Assembly: GCA_035578905.1 (NCBI GenBank)
Contig: JAQJVL010001111.1
Location: forward strand, 62,001-126,000
Reading direction: 5' to 3'
Length of the DNA: 64,000 nucleotides
Source of the DNA: Stictocephala bisonia
Lineage: Eukaryota > Arthropoda > Insecta > Hemiptera > Membracidae
Below, in pieces: positions 37,052 through 48,960 of this stretch (the first letter of the stretch is position 1; every line of letters begins with the position of its first letter). Under the pieces are notes generated by a model. It saw only the letters and a list, made by a program, of their open reading frames with translations. It did not search any database and was not told the origin of the DNA. The translations under genes were made by a program, and so were the position numbers.

Positions 37052-39598
37052 CCCTTCTAGAACCAAGGGGGGGCCTATCAGGCCCATTGTTTGATATTTT
37101 GTAATTTTTTAGTATAAAAGCTTTCCAGAAAATTTAGATAAAATTGGATATTGTCAGTAGCTAGTTAAAGAATACATTTAAATATACATTCTGTTTTTTT
37201 TATACACATTCCTGCCCGTAACAACAACAAAAGTGCGTATGGGCTTCTGAAGCCCCCCCCCCTTGGTACTCCGTGTAACCCTTGGTTAATAATGTAATTC
37301 TTCAACAAATTATTTATTTATACGAATACAAACTGTATTTACATGAATGTACATATCATTATTACAAGTTGAATATCTGAGGTAAATTTTCCCTTACCTG
37401 TGCACAGTTGGCAGTACTGCACAACCAACAGAAATGATTTGCCATGTGTTTCTATCAGACTACCAGTTGTGTTGGTTTGTGTTTGTGAGGTTATATGTGC
37501 ATTGTTCTTGTTTACACCAAAAGATGAGTTACTTATATGAACATCCAAGTGAAATAGACAGATTATTTGATGAAGAGTTGCAGTTTAGTGATGATGTTAA
37601 TGGAGAAGAATGTAGTGAGACAGAAGATAACTTTATAGAGCTTGAAGAACAGTTTGAAAATGAAGTTGTGGAGCCTGAACTTCCCACTGAAAATCAGCCT
37701 TTCTCTCTACAGGGAAATATCCAAGGTAGGCCTAGACCCCATGTAATTGGTAATGTTTACGTGTGTAAGGGAAACAATAATCCAAGGCAGTATGTAAGTT
37801 ATCCTCAACGGGTTACTAGAAGACGAACCCAAAATATTATTCGTGAAAGACCAGGCATAAAACGGCAGGGAATAGTGCAAAAGAACCAGTGCAAAAGAAT
37901 CTTTTGAAAAATTTTGTACACCTGAAATAATAAATATTATTGTTACCCATACAAATGAAGAGGCTAGGAGGAAAAAAATTCCACTTACTGATGGGACTGA
38001 GTTGATGGCCTACCTTGGTCTTATTATCCTTATGGGGTCAAACAAAGATAGCAAAGTTGATTATCACGAACTTTGGTCAACTTTGTATGGCCGTCCCGTT
38101 TACAATGTAGTCATGAGTCGTACAAGATTTATTCAAATCACAAACATACTACGATTTGATGATAAAAATACGAGAGAGGCTAGAAGAACCACAGATAAAT
38201 TCGCTCCTATGAGGAATATTTTTGAGCTTGTCAATAGCCTATTTCCACAATATCTTTCAGCAGGTGAGAATACCACTATTGATGAAATGCTGTCTCTTTT
38301 TCGTGGACGATGCCCCTTCAAAGTATTCATGAAGGATAAGCCCGGTAAATATGGAATTCTAATTAGGATGCTATGTGATGCTAACTCCAGATATGTGTTG
38401 AACATGGAGGTATATTGTGGAAGAACAGACATTGAAAGGGGTACAATTCCGCTTGTGTGCCGGTTAGTGATGCCTATTGCTCAGTCCGGTAGGAATGTAA
38501 CCACCGACAGGTACTACACATCTGTTGACCTCGCCGAAAAACTGTACAATGAATATAAACTAACCTTGGTAGGTACCATGCAACTAAACAGAAAACACAT
38601 ACCTACAGAGCTAAAAGACGTTCGTGAAAGGCCAGTGTACTCTTCTATGTTTGCTTTTACAGACAGTCGAACAAATCAGGCTCCTGTTACACTTGTGTCT
38701 TACAAAGTAAAAGATAAGCCAGTGCGCAACCTAATCATGCTGTCTACGCAACATGAAGACGACAGTGTGAGTGATGATGATAAACACAAACCTGATATTG
38801 TCACATTTTATAACAGTTCAAAAGGAGGCGTCGATTTAGTAGATCAAATGGCACGCAATTACACAGTCAAAAGAGGAACAAAAAGATGGCCCATGACTGT
38901 GTTTTATACTTTATTAGATATTGTGTGTATAAATGCCTACACTTTGTACATTGAAAACTTTTCAAACTGGAAACTGGGAAACAACAATAGGCGGCTTCAG
39001 TTTCTACGCATGATGGCACTTGAGCTAATCAAACCTCAAATAAATGTACGAGCACAAGACATCACGGGCCTAAATAAAACCACTTTGTGTGCTATAGAAG
39101 AAGTTCTGGGAAAGAAACTTCATTACAATGTTCAAATTCAAGCTACTCCACAAGTTGAAGTTGGTCGTAGAAGATGCCACATTTGTGTAAGTGAAGCGAG
39201 GTCGAAGAAAACGAAGTACCATAAGTTAGGTAAATTGAAGGTTATTTGCAATAAATGTGAAAAACATGCATGTGGAAAACATAGCAAAAATACAGTCACC
39301 TGTGAAAAATGCCATTCTGAGCATACTGACAATGAATAAATGATCCTTTAAATTTGTTGAGAAAATTGTTTATATGCCACACTTATTTTAGTTTTCAATT
39401 TAGTTTTTTCATTAAATGTAATAAAATAGTCATATAACATGTTCTTAATCATATAAATATAAAGTAAACAATGTAACCTCATATGTAGTACAAGTTAAGT
39501 ATATATAATTTCAATGAAACGTATGTTTCTTCATTGGGCCTACCAGGCCTCCCCCCTTGGTCCTTGAAGTAATAGCCTGATCCTTGGTCCTAGAAGGG
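37052..39598 (+). mobile_element. piggyBac element 1 (2,547 bp)
   Basis: 17-bp terminal inverted repeats (CCCTTCTAGAACCAAGG and CCCTTCTAGGACCAAGG, one mismatch), flanked by TTAA. Subterminal inverted copies of GGGGGGCCT(A/-)TCAGGCCC and GGGCCTACCAGGCC lie just inside. It contains one transposase gene with a single frameshift. It is inserted in the RT of R2 copy C. Confidence 0.95.
37524..39339 (+). pseudogene. piggyBac transposase 1 (single frameshift)
   Basis: It starts MSYLYEHPSE with the acidic N-terminal region typical of the family; the frame changes between 37880 and 37895. The long second part (38002-39339) holds the full catalytic set: Asp94 (TTIDEML), Asp169 (VTTDRYYTS), Asp278 and Asp281 (GGVDLVDQM), numbered from its first Met. 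The C-terminal Cys-rich domain (CHIC...CNKC...H...CEKC) that binds the ends is present. AATAAA overlaps the stop codon and may be the polyadenylation signal. Restoration would need one indel, so activity was recent. Confidence 0.92.
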
Positions 39599-39730
39599 TT
39601 AAGAAGCCTGATGACACGTGTCTCGAGATTCCTCTCTAAGGTAGGTTTGGCCTTGTCACCGGAGAAGTGTGGAGTGTTTGGGGTTAAGAAAAAAGGGAAA
39701 TCTTGGGTCGCTTTGTCTCCAACTGTTAAT

Positions 39731-40250
39731 CCTCTAGACAAACTGACATTAGAAATGTTACATTAATATCAGTAAAAGTAAAACACACATACATATTTTA
39801 ACATTTTAAAAACCTAGACAAACTTAGATCTACATTACAATTATCACATTACTGCAATTAAAGTAAAAAACACAAACATAATTTCACAATAAAACAAACT
39901 CTTCATAAACTTACATTACAAATATTAAATTAATAAAAGTAAACGTAAAAAACACAAACAACACTGTAACAAAACAAACCATATAAAAACTAACTTTGAA
40001 GATGTTAAATTTATAATTTTTGTGTGAAAAATATAATTAGTACTAATCATTAAACACAACTTATTATAAACTAATTTTAGGGCTGTAAAACGGTAAAAAT
40101 ACTACTTTTCCTTATTTAATTGAGTTTTTTTACTTTTAATTAATGTGTCGCATTCTTATAAAAGTGCAAATAAGTATTAAGCACGTTATTGCTTCTTCTG
40201 CAATATTTGTATCTTTTAACTCATTTCCACTAGTAGCCTTATCTTTTTTA
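39731..40250. other. AT-rich spacer with degenerate repeats of about 80-100 bp
   Basis: No gene. From 39734 to about 40010 a loose unit recurs about three to four times (TAGACAAACT...ACATTA...AGTAAA(A)...AAAACACA(A)ACATA). It is probably an old satellite or tail of a decayed element between R2 copy C and the P-element relic. Confidence 0.5.
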
Positions 40251-41694
40251 TTACATCAACTTCCCGTCGTAAATGTGCATCACCATTGAATTGAAACAGC
40301 CCTCAACTGTTTGAGCACATTCCATGAAATTGTCACTTGGAACTCTCAGACCACCTTTAGAAATTGTTTCAATCCAGGAAAACTGTATATTTTCTTTGAT
40401 GCGCAAAAATTTGCTTGCTAGCCCTAAAAAGGGACATTTATCTTGCAACTTAAATGCTACGTAACCAGTTACGTATCTCATACTTTCATTAATTATCAAT
40501 TCGTGTATGTTCTCAGCAATGAATGACATTCCTTCGTCTACATTACGAACATCCGTGTTATCGCTTTGTGGATCTTCTGCATTAAATGGCCTAAGTAACA
40601 GTGATGTCGGACACACTTCTTCCATACAAAAACCATTGGATAAAAGCATTCTGAATCCGGTGCGGTGTTACTTTTGACGGATAATATGGATGCTGAATGT
40701 TTAGCCATAATAAACCCTCACATTCTATATTTAAATTGAAGTGCATCTGGATCGTGTGTTCGGTCCATGCTTCTAATAAACGAAAAAAAGTTTTCAAGGA
40801 CATCCTGATTGAAGTTTTCTGTTAGCAGATATTGAATGTTGTAGGTACTTTGTAGATATTGAAAGAGGCCAAATATGGACTCATTAGAAATCATTATTCC
40901 ATCTTGGAAAGGAAGCCTTTTTTGCTACAAAAGTGTTCATTTCCTCTAATATCTTACTTGAAGATTTATGTTTAGACCAAAGGCGTTTTTTTCTTGGTGA
41001 GGGGAATTGATATGCTTGAATTTAAACTGTCAAACCCATCACTAAACAACTTTATTATGTTAGATGTGTCTTTCCAGTTCTTTGAAGTCAATATACCATT
41101 TTCACCATAATACTTGATGGCACTAGCGTTACTGTTTGAAGATAGTTGAGCGGCCAGGTTAACATTTTGCTTATTCCGGTTTATATATATGCTCTTTGGA
41201 ACGCCTAAATGCTATTTTAAGATCAGATTGTTCCTTTTCAGCATCTCATCTAGGCAGGTTCTGTTTACATGCTCAATTCCACAAATTAAAAACCCTTTGA
41301 CAATGAAATGATTTCTAGCTAACTTTAATAAATAGAGTGCGTCGGCAAATACAAATACATTCCTAGAATTGTCAACAGGATTTGGAAAAGAGAAATTGTC
41401 CTTACTAATACGTAACTCTTTCCACAAGGCTCTATTTTCACCTCCAAGGTCAGAGTTAATTGATACAACTTTAAACCCCGCCTTTTCAACAGCATTTATA
41501 ATATTAAACAATATCGCTTTAGTCATAGGTTGGTCGTAGTCAGAATATATAGACTGTTTTCACTTGCCATTGACGCCCCTGGCCATCACAACTTGGCCCC
41601 AAATATTGTTTCCTGTTTGCGATCAAAACTATATCTTGCCTTAAACTTACTTCATCAATTGACAAAGCCGTGAATTTTTCAAACTCACTTAAGG
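40251..41694 (-). pseudogene. P-element transposase, C-terminal part
   Basis: Pieces in several frames read on the minus strand: SEFEKFTALSIDEVSLRQDIV, then VVSINSDLGGENRALWKELR, then FPNPVDNSRNVFVFADALYLLKLARNHF, and GYVAFKLQDKCPFLG and a terminal region with CFNSMV. The catalytic Asp in SIDEV and the NSDLGGEN/FADA-LLK blocks are characteristic of P-element/THAP9 transposases, which use GTP as cofactor. Multiple frameshifts and stops make it dead. Confidence 0.8.
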
Positions 41695-42769
41695 TAATTC
41701 CGGGTGAGATGTCCCACCGGTAGAGATGCCCCAGTTGACGTAGTTCACAAGAAAACCGGCAGGTGGCTCTAGTAGTGCCACCATCTACTCTGTTTGATGC
41801 GAGACTGTGCGCTGTGTTAGTTGAATGTGTTTGGCGACTATATTTTGGCATCTAAAACGACATTTCAAGTAAGTACTGTATGTTTTCCTCCTATGTTATA
41901 AGACAAGTGTTTGTGTTCATGGCTGGGATTTATCACTATACCAGAATATTTTTATAGAATCGATTAAATATTGTTGTAAGTAGTTTACTGTTAGAATATC
42001 TGTTGTGATCAGCCATCTTGGCTTTTTTGTAGATTGGCCAAGCGGTGGGGCATCTCTCCCATGCCAAAAGGATAGACGCCCCACGTAAATTTGGGAGAGA
42101 TGCCCCACGCAATACTATAAGAGAGAGATGCCCCACATATTTTCAATTGAATAAATATATTTCAAAATATATCTATCAAAATATATATTAACCCATTACC
42201 TACCACTCTCATATTTTTAGGACACATATATAAACATTTTTTAAAAGTATTTCCTAATTTATTTAAATTATAAAAACCATTTAATGTCATTGGAAATGAG
42301 TTAAAAAAAGCATTATACACTTTTACTTTATGTATTTTGAATATAAAATATGTTAATATGATCATAAAGTAGACTAAAAATGTATTCATGAACCATGCCA
42401 CATTATTTATTTTTTTTTTTTTTTTTACTACTCAGTTTCTATAATTTATGGCATTCAGCAATTTTAATTAATTTACTACATATAAAAGGGCAGAATTCAG
42501 TTTACTTCAATAAAAAATTAAGTAAAATTTAATTTTCAGAAGCATCTATTTATAGCTGTCCTATTATTATGACAGTGGGATGGATCAGTGTCTGACTAAC
42601 CCTCTCTAGTGGCAAAACAGTAAACTAGTTACAACTTGAAATTCACTCCAATCTCTCAGTCTTGTACCAGTGCTTTCCTTCAGTGGATCATTATACTTAC
42701 TCTGGTTAACACATGTATTAATTATTGGTGTATGTATTTTTCTGATAAATGTGTAACTTTATTATAAAT

Positions 42770-44639
42770 ATGGCTACCACATCGCATCTGACGATTGAAG
42801 AAATACTTCTTTTGTTGGGAGAGTTAGATGATAGTGATACTAATGTAGGTAGTGCAAACGTGATTGTTTTACCACCAGATAACGTGTAACCGATTGTGTA
42901 ACCGACGGGATTGTGTAACCGACGAAGAACACTTTAATGATGACATTACTGAAGATGTTGAAGTTAATGAGGTATGTGGTACATTAGAATTAGAATTAAA
43001 AAAATGATAACCTAGACTCTGAATCAACACATGTTAGCAAACCTAATGAACTATTTAAGAATACACGGGCTAAAAAAAATAATAAAAACAAAATCCTCCA
43101 AAACATGTAGACCTAAAGTAAAAAGGATTAAAAAAGAGAATGTACGAAATTGGAAAAAAGGTATACCTGAGTATGGTTTTCCAGATAAGGGCGATAGTTC
43201 CAGTCAGTGTCTAAACAATTTAAAAGAAATATTTCATAACAAGTCACACGTTCAAATATTTGAAAGTTTACTAACGACAAATATAATGCAGGATATAGTT
43301 ACTCAAACAATGAAGTACGCTTCAGAAAATTATGAAGAATGACCAGTCTTTTTCATTTTCAGTGGATGAACTCAAACTATTTTTGGGCATTCTTCTCTTA
43401 TCCGGATATCATTGTTTGCCTCAGGTTTCACTATTTTGGAGTACTTCTGAGGACTTCGGAGCCCCTATAGTGGCAAATGCAATGTCAAGAAATCGATTTT
43501 GGCTCATAAAGTCATATATTCACTTTGCAGATAACCTCATGCTAAATGACGAAACTAAGTGCGATGGAGGATTTAAAGTAAAGCCACTTATTGAAAGTAT
43601 ACAGCAATCATTTGCACAATTTGGTGCTTTTGAGGATAAGCTTGCTGTAGATGAGATGATTATCAAGTATTTTGGTCACAACAATTTAAAACAGTTTATT
43701 AGAGGTAAACCTGTGCGTTTTGGTTATAAGCTTTGGGCGCTACGTGGCGTAAGTGGTTACCGTTACAATTTTGACCTTTACTGTGGTAAATAAGAAGGCA
43801 GTGAAGAAAATATTGGGCTAGGCCGTAGAGTTGTTCAATCTCTGTTACTTATTGTTGAAGACCCTCTGAGTTATGAAATATATTTCGACAATTATTTTAC
43901 AAGCATTGAACTGCTTGAAGAACTGTTTGACATAGGGTTTAGGGCTAGTGGTACCATAAGGGAGAATCGTACACAAAAATGTCCTTTACCTAATAAAAAA
44001 GAAATGAATGGTCTAGGTAGAGGGGGATATGACTACACAAGTGATTTGGATAGTGGAATAATGTTAGTGAGGTGGAACGACAATAACATAGTAACCGTTG
44101 CAACTAACTTTGACAGTGTGCAACCATTGGGCAGTACTAATAGATACAGTAAAGATGAAAAGAAAAAAGTACCCTTTCCAGTTCCTAAAGCTATTAAAAA
44201 TTACAGTAGCTTTATGGGAGGAGTTGACCTTCATGACTGGTTAGCATCTAAATACTGTATAAAAATCAGAGGGAAAAAATGGTATTGGCCATTATTTACA
44301 AGAATTATTGACATGGCTGTAGTGAATGCCTGGATAATTCACAAGCATACTTCTGAAAACCCTCTCCCTCTTCTTGACTTTAGGCGTACAATAGCTGTTA
44401 CATATTTGAAAACAGGTAGTGTACGTCAGCCCATCGGACGACCTTCGATCACTCCCCGAAGTCAGCAAACAGCACTCTTTGATGATACAAGATTTGACAG
44501 GAAAGATCATCTCTTACATACTAGAGATAAACAAAGAAGATGCCAAATGAAAAACTGCACTTCAAAGCCACTCACATTTTGCAAAAAGCGCAATGTTACT
44601 CTTTGCAAGAGATGTTTCGGACCTTACCACTCCAAGTGA
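42770..44639 (+). pseudogene. piggyBac transposase 2, broken
   Basis: It starts MATTSHLTIEEILLLLGELDDSD (positions 42770 on) and reaches a stop within a short tandem GTGTAACCGA repeat near 42890. Later pieces: a basic linker (43031-43342), the DDE core start (43332-43793: AVDEMIIKYFG, KQFIRGKPVRFGYKLW), a TAA after YCGK (43791-43793), FDNYFTS (about 43890), and the rest (44004-44639) with GGVDLHDW and a C-terminal zinc cluster (C..KNC...C..C...CKRC...H). All catalytic Asp residues are visible. It differs strongly from transposase 1. Confidence 0.87.
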
Positions 44640-44702
44640 TTATTACAAGTTCCAGGTCAAACGTTTACTTATTTGTAGTTATCGTACAAGAAAATAAAAC
44701 GG

Positions 44703-44721
44703 ATATATATATATATATATA
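44703..44721 (+). repeat. (TA)n microsatellite
   Basis: About nine TA dinucleotides, just after an AATAAAA signal of piggyBac 2. Confidence 0.9.
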
Positions 44722-45285
44722 TTTACAAACATTTTTAATTGATATTTTGTGGTTTTAAAAATGTTTTATTACTTTAAACTAAATTGAACTATATATCCTA
44801 TGCAGTACCACTGTCATATAAATAGGACATAAGCATTACTATACAAAGCCACTATACAGTACCACTGACATATTTATAGGACACCGTTTTTTATTTGTAA
44901 AAACATGTTATATTAAATAAATAACATTTTTAGCTCATTTCTAATATTATTTTAATACACTATTCCTAGTTTGACTCATATTTAATTAAAAATAAAAAGT
45001 TGGTATTTAATGGGTTAACAATAAAATAGATCAAAAGTAAAAGTGTAGCAGTTTTGCATATTAAATTAAATGTTTATGATAAAACCATATCGTTAACATG
45101 AATAAATCAATATAACAATAGGTTTATTTCCAATATATCACTAATGGTATTGATTGCCACAGTTTTTAATTACAGTAATTTAAAAATTAATGTTATACTT
45201 GATCGATTAAATGTTGAAATGAAATATACATACGTTTGAAAAAATAAATGCACAATTATTGATGGATTTTCTTTTTCCAGGGAAG

Positions 45286-46951
45286 ATGCCTACGATATAC
45301 AAGAGAAAGCTCACCGGATCTTCACGTGGAAACTGGACAGAATAGCAGTTGAGAGAGGCCATCACAAGACTGAACGCAGGAGAAATTGGCGTTAACGAGG
45401 CTGCAAGGTATTACGGAATTCCCTCTCGAACACTTCTGCGGAGAAGACAGTCAGGTAACACCAAGAAGTTATACTTAGGGCCTCAAGGTGTTTTTGGTGC
45501 TGAGAACGAGAATAGTCTTGTGAAACATATCCAACGTTCAGAAAAATCAGGATTTGCACCAAATAGAGAAACTATAAGAATTCTCGCCTTTCAATTTGCA
45601 GAAAAAAATTGTCTTAAACATAGTTTTAAATCGGGTATGGCTGGTTATGACTGGCTTAGCTCTTTTCTTAGGAGAAACCCCAAGTTAAGTGTGAGAGAAG
45701 CACAGGGGCTCTCTGTAGCAAGAAGTGAAGGCATGAATAGAGAGAGTGTTCGTCAGTTTTTTAAATTCTCTCTGAAGTATATGAAAAGAATGATTTATTT
45801 ACTAGGCCTGCTAACGTGTTCAACATGGATGAATGTGGCTGCCAGTTAAATAACGTTGCTGGAAAGGTTGTTGCAACTAAAGGTGCTAAAGATGTTCATG
45901 TATAAACCTCTACAGAGAAAGGGGAGAACATAACTGTGATTGCATGTTGCAACGCTGAAGGACCAATACCTTCCCCCATCATTGATATTTAAGGGGGTTC
46001 GAGAGAAGAAGGAGTTCTCTGATAGGTTACCACCAGGTTCTGTGGTGTTCATGAATGAGAAGTCCTCCTACATAAATAGTGACATATTCTTCAGATGGCT
46101 GAAAGAAGTCTTTATGCCTGGAAAACCACCCGGAAAAACACTGCTTATCCTTGATGGTCGATGGTCATGCATCGCACGTTAACTTCTATGGGTTATTAGA
46201 ATATGCTTATGAACACGACATAATAATTGTATGTCTACCAAGCCACACAACTCAAGCTCTTCAGCCTCTGGACCGGTCATTCTTTAAAGCCCTTAAGCAC
46301 TACTTTAAGGAAGAGGCAAGGAAGTGGATTACTCATCATCCAGGACGTACAATAGCTAGAATTCAAGGATCAGAGTTGATTGGTAAGGCTTGGAAAAAGG
46401 CAGCATACGTTGAAACCGCTGTCAACGGTTTAAAGGAGACTGGAATTTTCCCGCTTGATCCATCAGAGATACCTGATCACTTCTTTTCAATAAGTGATCA
46501 GGCAAAGCAGACAGATGTACAGGCTCCACCTGCTGTAATCGACTGTGCCCCTGAACCAATGCCAGGAACTTCCAAAGAAACACCTACAAAGCTACTACAT
46601 CAGATTTCACCTGTACAAAAACTCCAGGAGAGGTCAAGGAAACGGCAAAAGCAGTCGGCTAAAGTTCTAAGTTCTTCTCAACACATCAAAGACAAAAAGG
46701 TGAAATATGAGGACAAGGTCAAAAAGGTATCAAAGAACCTGAATATGAACGCACCTACCGTTAAAGACCAATCCCAAAATAACAACAATTGCCTTGAGTG
46801 TGACGAAAACTACTACTCCACAAAAGAACATGTTGATTGGATCAAGTGTCTCAAATGCTCCCTTTGGTTACATGAGTCATGCACAATATATGGAGTCCTA
46901 TGCAATACTTGCGACAAAAACAGAATTAGAGAAGTAAAAAAAATTACCTAA
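45286..46951 (+). pseudogene. Tigger/pogo transposase with C-terminal PHD-like zinc finger, broken
   Basis: The ATG at 45286 follows a pyrimidine-rich TTTTTCCAG, possibly a splice acceptor. The N-terminus has a psq-type helix-turn-helix (ITRLNAGEIGVNEAARYYGIPSRTLLRR) after an in-frame TAG (45343-45345). A CENP-B-like DNA-binding region (SGMAGYDWLSSFLRRNP) follows. DDE catalysis: FNMDECG (frameshifted at about 45800), LDG(H)ASH (about 46160-46180), and CLPSHTTQALQPLDRSFFKALK. The C-terminus (46790-46930) has Cys pairs CLEC, CLKC, H, CNTC in PHD arrangement. Several indels and stops disable it. Confidence 0.85.
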
Positions 46952-47329
46952 AAGTTTTTAATAACGTTTATTTCAAAGATATTTTATTATTTTAACATAT
47001 ATACTTTTGTTTAATTTCGTTAGTCTATGTATAAGCAATGTTTTAAAAGTTTTTAGTTACATTATACATATTCTTAATTGCTAGGGCATCTCTACCATTA
47101 AAGTGAGGCGTCTCACCCAAGGCACCGGGAGAGATGGCCATTAGTACTCATGTTTTGATTTGTTCATAACAGCTAGTAATATAAGTTTTTTTTTATACAG
47201 TAACTGGTTTGTATTAAAGGCAAATATATATATATATGTTATTTTATAAAACCAATTTGGTTTTTATTAATTTTACCCAAATAGTTTTACGGGTAAACCC
47301 CTTAGCTGGGGCATTTATCCCCGAATTAC
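46952..47329. other. 3' end of the Tigger element
   Basis: Non-coding, AT-rich, with the subterminal GGGCATCTCTACC / GGGAGAGATGGCC copies (47084-47145) and the right terminal repeat. Confidence 0.65.
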
Positions 47330-48231
47330 CTTAGTTATTTACCATTATACTCCATAACTAAGAGAACCTGACTTAATATGCCTTGAGAACATTCGAAAGT
47401 AGAGACCCTTCGCCGTACAGAACTTAAGGCAGGTAGGGGATAATTAAGTTTACTTCTTAAATAGCGATAAGCTTTTGTGCTCACGCTCCTCAAGGATATA
47501 GCACATGCTTTATCCTCACTGTTCCATTTAATTAGTTTATTTTTATTTGACCTGGATTAAATATTTGCCCGAGAATATTTTTAAATTTTGACTCTATGTC
47601 ATTGTCTGATTTTACGATTTTAAGCTTGTTGTATAGTGTACATTTCTCTTACTCAATTTATTTATTTAATTCTTGCAATTTTGACATACTTTCTTTTAAT
47701 TGTGTATTTTCTCGTTCTAGTAACTTATTTTTTTCAAGTTCTGAATATGATTTTGATGTTTTTGACATGTCATTATCAATATCTAAGCTCTCGATAATAG
47801 GTTGAACGATGACTCGGAACTAACTGTTGATGCAGGTGATTGGTCTGTGATGTCTTGTTGGTTTGAAGCTTTCCTTGCAATTGATTTTCGTTCTTTTATT
47901 TTAGCTCTTTGAAATCTATGCCATAAAAATCCCTGGTCACCGGAATTATAATTTGGTAATTTTAAGGTTGGTATAGCATCTGGTTTCAAATTTCGAAATG
48001 ACTTTGGGGAATAATTTAAGAGTTTATGTTGAAAGGAGTAAACAAGCTGTCTTCAGAAAAATGATCTGAGCATATTTTGGCATTACGTAAATTTACACTA
48101 TCCTTTCTCTTGCATATTTGCAGCCATTTGTTCGCTAGATCACTGTTAGATGGAAATGTATAAAGTTTTACCTTTGTTTCTTTTATGTTTCTATGTGTGT
48201 TTATGCAACCATAAACAGCACAAGAATACAT
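47330..48231 (-). pseudogene. P-element transposase, N-terminal THAP part
   Basis: The minus strand from 48231 starts MYSCAVYGC with a C2CH THAP zinc finger (two N-terminal Cys, LYTFPSNSDLANKW, ICSDHFSEDSLF) that binds the transposon ends. It is followed by a linker, a leucine-zipper-like coiled coil (SELEKNKLLERENTQLKESM, near 47690-47760), and the conserved block WNSEDKACAISLRSVSTKAYRYLR...LPALSSVRRRV (near 47360-47520). Frameshifts occur after the THAP segment and after the zipper. Confidence 0.82.
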
Positions 48232-48486
48232 AAATCACTATAAATATTAAACAATTAATTCGACACTGCCAATATATGTATACAGTAATTTACAATGATT
48301 CCCGCCCTAAAACCACGTTGTTCCAATGCAAACAGCGGGGCGGCGTGTACCGGGTGACGTCATCGCCTCGGCGGGAGTGGGGACAAACCTGTAGTCTCAC
48401 CCTTGTATCCTTCCACCATGCTAAAACATCTTGAAAGTATCCATCACAAAAAAGACATTACGGCCAGAGTAGAAGTATCAGATTAA
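48232..48486. other. Spacer right of the P-element relic
   Basis: No gene. It contains a GC-rich block with TGACGTCA (48353-48360), and is likely the 5' flank or end of the P-element. The TTAA of piggyBac 3 is at 48483-48486. Confidence 0.5.
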
Positions 48487-48960
48487 CCCATTAATTCCCT
48501 GCGTTGACATAGGGCAAAGCAAAACATGCTTTAGGAAATCAACTAGGAAATTTTTGTTTGAGGTCATGGATGTTGGTTATCCTGCTCAAGTGGGCCCAGA
48601 CAGATAGTAGAAGTTGACTGTAGGTTTTTTTATGTGAGATTAAGTTTACATGTGCACCTGTGGACAGTAAAATTGTGTTTGGTTCTTTTTGATGTTGAAA
48701 TCGTGTCTTCACACTTTGAGTAAGTATTAACACATCTTTATGTACTTAGTTATCGGTTACAAAAAATTATATTTTACTCTCAGTTAATGTGGGAATGCAA
48801 TATAGGTATTTACCTGTAAATCATGTTGAATGACTGAACTCCAGATGGGTTATAATTCTTCTGTTGCCATATGGCAACGCTAGGACATTCCACTTCTGAC
48901 AGTCGCTTGGTATGTAACTTTTTTTCTTTTTGTTTTACAGGCGGTGATTGACAGTGCAAG

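Larger units (their letters stand above)
32991..39730 (+). mobile_element. R2-type two-ORF retrotransposon, copy C (3'-truncated, interrupted)
   Basis: It starts CGGACGTGTTTCAGATCGC, matching the start core of copies A and B. It has a 546-aa intact ORF1 and a broken ORF2, is interrupted by a piggyBac in the RT domain, and is lost after about 39730, inside the RT thumb. No endonuclease or 3' UTR remains. Its GC content and protein sequence differ from copies A and B, so it is a third subfamily. Confidence 0.82.
35167..39730 (+). pseudogene. R2-type ORF2 of copy C, broken and split by piggyBac
   Basis: It begins at the ATG overlapping the ORF1 stop and hits TGA at 35212-35214. Three zinc fingers follow (CRIC...H...H; CSKC...H...C; CHVC...H...H; 35275-35525). 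The frame changes near 35580 into a Myb-like domain (WSKEETAVVVAFF, DKTIKQIRSKV), then TAA at 35814-35816 and more breaks to 36040. A long open RT stretch (36013-37050) has GGAAGPDGIRK, TGCFPTAWRDNF, SLQRGFVEGNG, DISKAFDSVP, GVKQGDLLSP and FADD. The piggyBac insertion at 37052-39598 follows, and the RT resumes at 39603 (SLMTRVSRFLS, PEKCGVFGVKKKGKSW). Homology is lost after about 39725. Confidence 0.87.
42192..45014 (+). mobile_element. piggyBac element 2 (2,823 bp)
   Basis: Flanked by TTAA (42188-42191 and 45015-45018). The ends CCCATTACCTACCACT and CCCATTAAATACCAAC match at about 13 of 16 positions. Internal inverted CAGTACCACTG/TCCTATTATTATGACAGTG motifs lie near both ends. One broken transposase is inside. 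It is nested in the Tigger element. Confidence 0.85.
41695..47329 (+). mobile_element. pogo/Tigger-like element (host of piggyBac 2)
   Basis: The ends AGGTAATTCCGGG and (reverse) AGGTAATTCGGGG are inverted and flanked by TA on both sides, as for pogo/Tigger. The motif GAGAGATGCCCCA, direct or inverted, recurs near both ends (41726, 42047, 42093, 42120; 47084, 47127, 47307). A Tigger-type transposase lies at 45286-46951. piggyBac 2 (42192-45014) is inserted in the 5' part. Confidence 0.8.
40251..48231 (-). mobile_element. P-element-like transposon relic, split by Tigger insertion
   Basis: On the minus strand, a THAP-domain N-terminus (48231-47330) and a P-type catalytic C-terminus (41694-40251) are separated by a TA-flanked Tigger element (41695-47329). 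The two halves read as one transposase in order. Terminal inverted repeats were not identified, so the true ends are uncertain. Confidence 0.75.

Noticed and set aside
1..40000. Window being an rDNA unit with R2 insertions
   Set aside because: No 28S stretch longer than 74 bp is seen; the pieces are flanks carried by the elements.
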